Source of the DNA: Selenomonas sp. AE3005
GTDB lineage: Bacteria; Bacillota; Negativicutes; Selenomonadales; Selenomonadaceae
Direction of reading: 5' to 3'
DNA: 64,000 nt
Assembly (NCBI RefSeq): GCF_000686945.1
Contig: NZ_KK366040.1
Span: 186,001 to 250,000, forward strand
The position numbers were made by a program, and so were the translations under genes. Below the pieces are notes generated by a model. It worked only from the letters and a program-made list of their open reading frames with translations, was not told the DNA's origin and did no database searches. Shown in pieces: positions 60,507 to 64,000 of this stretch (position 1 is the first letter of the stretch; each line of letters begins with the position of its first letter).

Positions 60507-60592
60507 GACTTCCTACGGCGGCATTACCCGCATCAGGTTAAAGGGTCGAAGTTAGATTACTTCCTCTCAGCCTGCTTAAACAAGCTCCCCTG
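60507..60592 (-). promoter_or_regulatory. TPP riboswitch (THI element)
   Basis: Minus-strand reading gives GGGGAGCTTG, AGCAGGCTGAGAGGAAG, GACCCTTTAACCTGAT, GCGGGTAATGCCG and CGTAGGAAGTC, the conserved THI-box segments in order. It lies about 70 bases above cytX and acts with the terminator at 60452-60489: TPP should stop cytX-thiW transcription. Confidence 0.96.
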
Positions 60593-60641
60593 TTTCAATT
60601 TCAAGGTAATTATATAAAATTTTCTTTGTGAATACAAGTGT

Positions 60642-61004
60642 TTATTTCTTGGTAAAGGTAACATGTGCGCCAACTGTAAGCACCGGCAGGGCGGGGCCTT
60701 TGAGGATAATCTGTCCCGGCATGGAGCCTTCAGCGTTGAACACCAGCGTGCAATGGCCTTCTTCGCGCAGGTTTTCATTTACGGCGTCACCGACTTTTTC
60801 AACGGTGTACTTAATGCCGCCCATAAGCAGCTTGTCGCCCTTCTTGATGTCCTCTTCCAATTTTCCGGGGGTGTGCTGGATAACCATGTCGGAAAGATTG
60901 GGGCGGATGCCTTCATCCAACAGGATTACGCTGTTGTTGTTGGTAAGAAAGGTCTTGGCCAGATTGCCGATGGCTGTAATGGATATGTCGTATTTGATGT
61001 CCAT
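60642..61004 (-). CDS. srlB: PTS glucitol/sorbitol-type IIA component, orphan
   Basis: The 120-residue protein fits the glucitol IIA family: MDIKYDISITAIGNLAKTFLTNNNSVILLDEGIRPNLSDMVIQHTPG, where the active His lies in VIQHTPG, then VGDAVNENLREEGHCTLVF. There are no IIB or IIC genes of the sorbitol system nearby, so it may serve a distant permease or have a regulatory role. ATG 61004 has AGGAGG ten bases upstream; the ATG at 61013 is too close to it. Confidence 0.85.
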   Translation of the reverse strand: MDIKYDISITAIGNLAKTFLTNNNSVILLDEGIRPNLSDMVIQHTPGKLEEDIKKGDKLLMGGIKYTVEKVGDAVNENLREEGHCTLVFNAEGSMPGQIILKGPALPVLTVGAHVTFTKK

Positions 61005-61166
61005 GCTGTTCATTCCTCCTAAATAACACATTACCTTCAGCTTGCTTTGTTTACATACACATTATGAGTCTTATTCACTATTATATCATAATTAAACATG
61101 AAATAGCTAAGACATTTGTCTTGCTTTGTAATTTTTTTTCTGACTGCGGTCAATAATGCAGGTTTA

Positions 61167-61175
61167 TGTTATAAT
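61167..61175 (+). promoter_or_regulatory. Extended -10 promoter of the sugar-binding/two-component operon
   Basis: TG-T-TATAAT (TATAAT at 61170-61175), about 30 bases before the TTG start. No good -35 is seen. The gap between the two divergent genes (61005-61205) holds nothing else I can support. Confidence 0.55.
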
Positions 61176-61205
61176 TTGAATGAAAATGACTAAGAAAGGC
61201 AGAGT

Positions 61206-62180
61206 TTGACAGCTATGGATAGACGGGAGCAGCTTTTTGGCTGGCTGATTGGCGGTTTAAGCATCATAATGCTGGCGTTGGTGGGCTGGCAGGTCATGCA
61301 GGGAGATTTTTCCCAGCGGCAGACGGAACACCGGCGTAAGTTTGGGGCCGTGTATATGACACTTAACAATCCCTTTTATGAAATTGTGGACGAGGAAATC
61401 CGCATGACCGTTGAGGGGCATGGTGATGTGCTTATCAGCCGGGACCCGGTGTTGTCGGTAGAGCGGCAGGAAGAGGAAGTGCGGGAGCTGATTGCCGAGG
61501 GCGTGGAGGTACTGTTTATCAATCCCGTGGACTGGCAGCGGATTGAACCGGCTCTCAAAGCGGCCTATGATGCTCATGTACCGGTTATTGCCGTAGATAC
61601 GAATGTGCAGGATGACCGTTATGTGGCGGCTACCATCGTGTCGGACAATTATCTGGCTGGCAGGCAATGTGCAGAGCACTTGCGCGCGCATGCTGCCGGC
61701 GGGAAAATCGCGCTGCTGAAACATACGGAAACGCGTTCGTCTGTGGACAGGATTCAAGGGTTTATTGACGGCCTGGCAGACAGTCCTGAATTTCAGGTCG
61801 TGGCGGAGGCTGAATGCCGCGGTCAGCTGGAGCAGGCTATGCCGGCCATGCAGGAAATGCTGGCCGCTCATCCCGATATCGATGTGGTGATGGCGCTGAA
61901 TGACCCGGCGGCCATGGGGGCCTTGGCGGCCTTGCAGGCGGCAGGAAAATTGGACAAGGTGCGCGTCTATGGTGTGGACGGTGTGCCGGAAACCAAGGAA
62001 ATGATTGCCCAGGGGCACATGATGGCGACGGCCGGGCAGTCCCCCAGGCAGATAGGCCGGCAGGCGGCGGAATGTGCCTATAAGCTGCTGGCTGGCAAGG
62101 ATTTGTCCAAGCTGACCATGCTGCCGACTAAGCTGCTGACGAAGGAAAATGTCTGGCAGAACATGGAGGGATGGGACTGA
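61206..62180 (+). CDS. Membrane-anchored periplasmic sugar-binding protein (RbsB type)
   Basis: The 324-residue protein has an N-terminal membrane helix (LFGWLIGGLSIIMLALVGWQVMQG) and a type I periplasmic-binding fold (KFGAVYMTLNNPFYEIVDEEIRMTVEGHG, VEVLFINPVDWQRIEPALKAAYDAHVPVIAVDTNV, PDIDVVMALNDPAAMGALAALQAAGKLDKVRVYGVDGVPETKEMI). No ABC permease or ATPase genes accompany it; instead a kinase gene overlaps its stop, so it probably feeds ligand state to the kinase. TTG 61206 has GAAAGG six bases upstream; an ATG at 61215 is an alternative. Confidence 0.87.
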   Translation: MTAMDRREQLFGWLIGGLSIIMLALVGWQVMQGDFSQRQTEHRRKFGAVYMTLNNPFYEIVDEEIRMTVEGHGDVLISRDPVLSVERQEEEVRELIAEGVEVLFINPVDWQRIEPALKAAYDAHVPVIAVDTNVQDDRYVAATIVSDNYLAGRQCAEHLRAHAAGGKIALLKHTETRSSVDRIQGFIDGLADSPEFQVVAEAECRGQLEQAMPAMQEMLAAHPDIDVVMALNDPAAMGALAALQAAGKLDKVRVYGVDGVPETKEMIAQGHMMATAGQSPRQIGRQAAECAYKLLAGKDLSKLTMLPTKLLTKENVWQNMEGWD

Positions 62181-63523
62181 TGGATGCTGCGGTAAAGTCT
62201 GAGGGCAAAAGCCGTCTGCTGCGTACGCATGGCCTGCTGGTTTGGTATAATGGCCTGGTGGTTTTGCTGATGGCCGGCTTTATGAGTATAACGCAGGAAA
62301 AAATAATTTCTGCGATGGCCGCAAGGTCATTTTTGGCGACCATTCCGATAGTGCCGCTTCCAACGGCTAAAGGGTTTTCGCTGGCTGTTGGTTCCTATGT
62401 CCTGCTCATGTTATTGGGCAGTCTATGTCGGCGCCGTAATCTGTCCAACAAAAACCTGTATTTTGTCATCATGGCGGAGATTGTCACCTGCCTCATTCTG
62501 ATGCACAGTCTCAATCTGGGTTATGATGGCGTGGTGCTGGTGGTGGTGGCTGATTTAATGTTTCGCTATCAGGGGAAGAATCAGGGCTGGCTGCTGCTGG
62601 TGACCATGCTGGGGCTGTATTTTATGGCCAGTTACAATCTGGCCTTGTTCCAAAGTCATGTGGCCCCGTTTGACGCTTATGCTGCCTATTACCGCTCCGA
62701 TGTGCAGGCGGTGTTGTGGGCGATAAAGAATGGGCTGTCATCCCTGAATATCATAATTTTCGTCTTTTATATGGTGCTGCTGGTGCAGGATAAGCATGAT
62801 GAGAAGGAACGCATTGCCAGCCTGAACAAACAGCTGGGCGAGGCCAATGACAGGCTGCGGGCTTATGCTCTGGAGGCGGAGCATACAGCAGAAACCAGAG
62901 AACGCAACCGTCTGGCCCGTGAGATTCATGATACGCTGGGCCATGCCCTGTCCGGTATCGCCACGGGGCTTGATGCCTGTATTGTTCTGGTGGATGCGGC
63001 CCCGGAGGCAGCCAAGGCGCAGCTGGCCAAAATCCGGGAAACGGCCCGGCGCGGCATTGTGGACGTGCGGCGGTCTGTAAAAAAACTGCGTCCCGATGAC
63101 TTGGAAAAATTGCCCTTACGGCAGGCCGTGGAAAAACTTATTTTTGAGTACAGTGCCTCCTCGGGCATGCAGACAAAACTGGTAGTGCTGGGCTGGCCCA
63201 AGGATTTGCGCCCGGACGTAGAGGATGTCATTTACCGTATTGTGCAGGAGGGCATAACCAATGCCAACCGGCATGGGCAGGCCACGGAAGTGGTCATTAC
63301 CATAGGTACGGAGCCGGGACGTCTTTATATTATCATGGCCGACAACGGCAAGGGTTGTGCCGAGCTGAAGGACGGCTTTGGCCTGCGGCACATGCGTGAG
63401 CGTCTGGAACTGCTGCACGGACGGCTGCGGTATTGGAACGACAAAGGATTTACCCTGGAGGCGGTTATTCCGTTGGGCAAAGCCGGTGAACAGGTAGAAA
63501 AACAGGGGGATGAACATATATGA
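62180..63523 (+). CDS. NarL-type (HisKA_3) sensor histidine kinase
   Basis: The 447-residue protein has about six membrane helices (25-205), a coiled coil (about 200-238), a HisKA_3 domain with phospho-His in RLAREIHDTLGHALSG (near 250), and a HATPase domain (340-440; N-box EGITNANRHGQA, G1 MADNGKGCAELKDGFGLRHM). The membrane part resembles a 6-TM sensor with no large extracellular loop, so ligand input may come from the adjoining sugar-binding protein. ATG 62180 overlaps the stop of that gene (TGATG) and has GGAGGG nine bases before; ATG 62171 is also in frame. Its TGA overlaps the regulator's ATG. Confidence 0.9.
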   Translation: MDAAVKSEGKSRLLRTHGLLVWYNGLVVLLMAGFMSITQEKIISAMAARSFLATIPIVPLPTAKGFSLAVGSYVLLMLLGSLCRRRNLSNKNLYFVIMAEIVTCLILMHSLNLGYDGVVLVVVADLMFRYQGKNQGWLLLVTMLGLYFMASYNLALFQSHVAPFDAYAAYYRSDVQAVLWAIKNGLSSLNIIIFVFYMVLLVQDKHDEKERIASLNKQLGEANDRLRAYALEAEHTAETRERNRLAREIHDTLGHALSGIATGLDACIVLVDAAPEAAKAQLAKIRETARRGIVDVRRSVKKLRPDDLEKLPLRQAVEKLIFEYSASSGMQTKLVVLGWPKDLRPDVEDVIYRIVQEGITNANRHGQATEVVITIGTEPGRLYIIMADNGKGCAELKDGFGLRHMRERLELLHGRLRYWNDKGFTLEAVIPLGKAGEQVEKQGDEHI

Positions 63524-64000
63524 TTAAGGTCATCATTGTGGACGACCAGGAACTGATTCGCGACAGCCTGAAAATCGTTTTGGACCAGAACGAGGACATT
63601 GAGGTGTCGGGACTGGCGGCTAGTGGCGCGCAGCTGATGGATATGCTGGTGGATTCCCAGCCGGATGTAATTCTGATGGATGTGCGCATGCCGGAGCTCG
63701 ACGGCGTACAGGCCACCCGGGAGGTAAAGCGCCTGTATCCGGCAGTGAAAATCATCATTCTCACGACTTTTGACGATGATGAATACGTGTTTAATGCTTT
63801 GAAATATGGGGCCAGCGGGTACCTGCTCAAAGGTGTGTCTGTGCCGGAGCTTACGGGGGCTATCCGCACGGTTGTTTCCGGCGGCGCTATGATTAACCCT
63901 GGTATTGTAGCCAAGGTGGTAAAATTCTTCAGTCAGATGGCGCAGGGCAGCAATGCCGTGGACACCGCACCGGAGACCGAGGGGCTCAGCCGTACGGAAC
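63520..64000 (+). CDS. NarL/LuxR-family response regulator, cut by window edge
   Basis: The visible 160 codons hold a full receiver: acidic pair in VIIVDDQELIRDSL, phospho-Asp in VILMDVRMPELDG (near residue 54), Thr in IIILTTFDDDEYV, and Lys in GYLLKGVS. A linker ending GLSRTE leads into the expected LuxR helix-turn-helix outside the window. The ATG overlaps the kinase stop (ATGA), so the pair is translationally coupled. Its targets are unknown; nearby sugar genes are plausible. Confidence 0.9.
   Translation, partial: MIKVIIVDDQELIRDSLKIVLDQNEDIEVSGLAASGAQLMDMLVDSQPDVILMDVRMPELDGVQATREVKRLYPAVKIIILTTFDDDEYVFNALKYGASGYLLKGVSVPELTGAIRTVVSGGAMINPGIVAKVVKFFSQMAQGSNAVDTAPETEGLSRTE

Overview
The window looks like a chromosome segment from a Negativicutes bacterium, most likely Selenomonas or a close relative. 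This is inferred from gene content and protein style only: Firmicutes-type gdpP-rplI-lonB-dnaB order, a Selenomonas-like flagellin, fermentative PTS sugar uptake and small diderm-type envelope proteins. No rRNA, tRNA or CRISPR array was found.

Layout. 0-4 kb: end of an LCP cell-wall gene, a cluster of palindromic repeats, a CYTH phosphatase, a DnaA-box cluster, mgtC and a cytidine-deaminase-like gene without zinc ligands. 3.9-9.8 kb: an IS66-bounded composite transposon with an exact 8-bp target duplication. It carries a chimeric flagellin gene and a small unknown gene, and it interrupts a 156-codon host gene eleven codons before its stop. 9.9-13.6 kb: fructose operon fruR-fruK-fruA. 13.8-25.5 kb: YitT protein, carbonic anhydrase, pantothenate-type symporter, azlD and azlC (4 kb apart), nitroreductase, a gene-free structured stretch, an exported methyltransferase overlapping a HATPase-transporter fusion, thrE and an atypical deformylase. 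25.6-28.4 kb: two exported peptidoglycan enzymes, one a VanX-YkuD fusion. 28.5-33.1 kb: beta-glucoside PTS operon with 6-phospho-beta-glucosidase and an RpiR regulator. 33.3-40.4 kb: AGCS symporter, membrane MutS-like ATPase, small proteins, SIS isomerase, a candidate type I toxin-antitoxin pair and phosphohexomutase. 40.6-48.5 kb: yybS-gdpP-rplI-lonB-dnaB and a flavodiiron protein. 49.5-50.8 kb: an AAA/DUF4143 ATPase under tandem palindromes. 51-58.5 kb: a five-gene sensory operon. 58.7-60.6 kb: thiamine-precursor uptake under a TPP riboswitch. 61.2-64 kb: a sugar-binding protein with an overlapping two-component system that runs off the window.

How they work together. PTS uptake (fructose, beta-glucoside) feeds fermentation, and several surface proteins remodel peptidoglycan. 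Two separate loci pair periplasmic-binding-type sensors with histidine kinases, suggesting nutrient sensing is elaborate here. The best candidates for something new are the transposon-borne flagellin, the 51-58 kb sensory operon (two-domain SBP/degenerate GGDEF, lone receiver, PTS EIIC without IIA/IIB, anchored BMP protein, hybrid kinase with Hpt), the zinc-less deaminase and the structured stretch at 19.6-20.1 kb.
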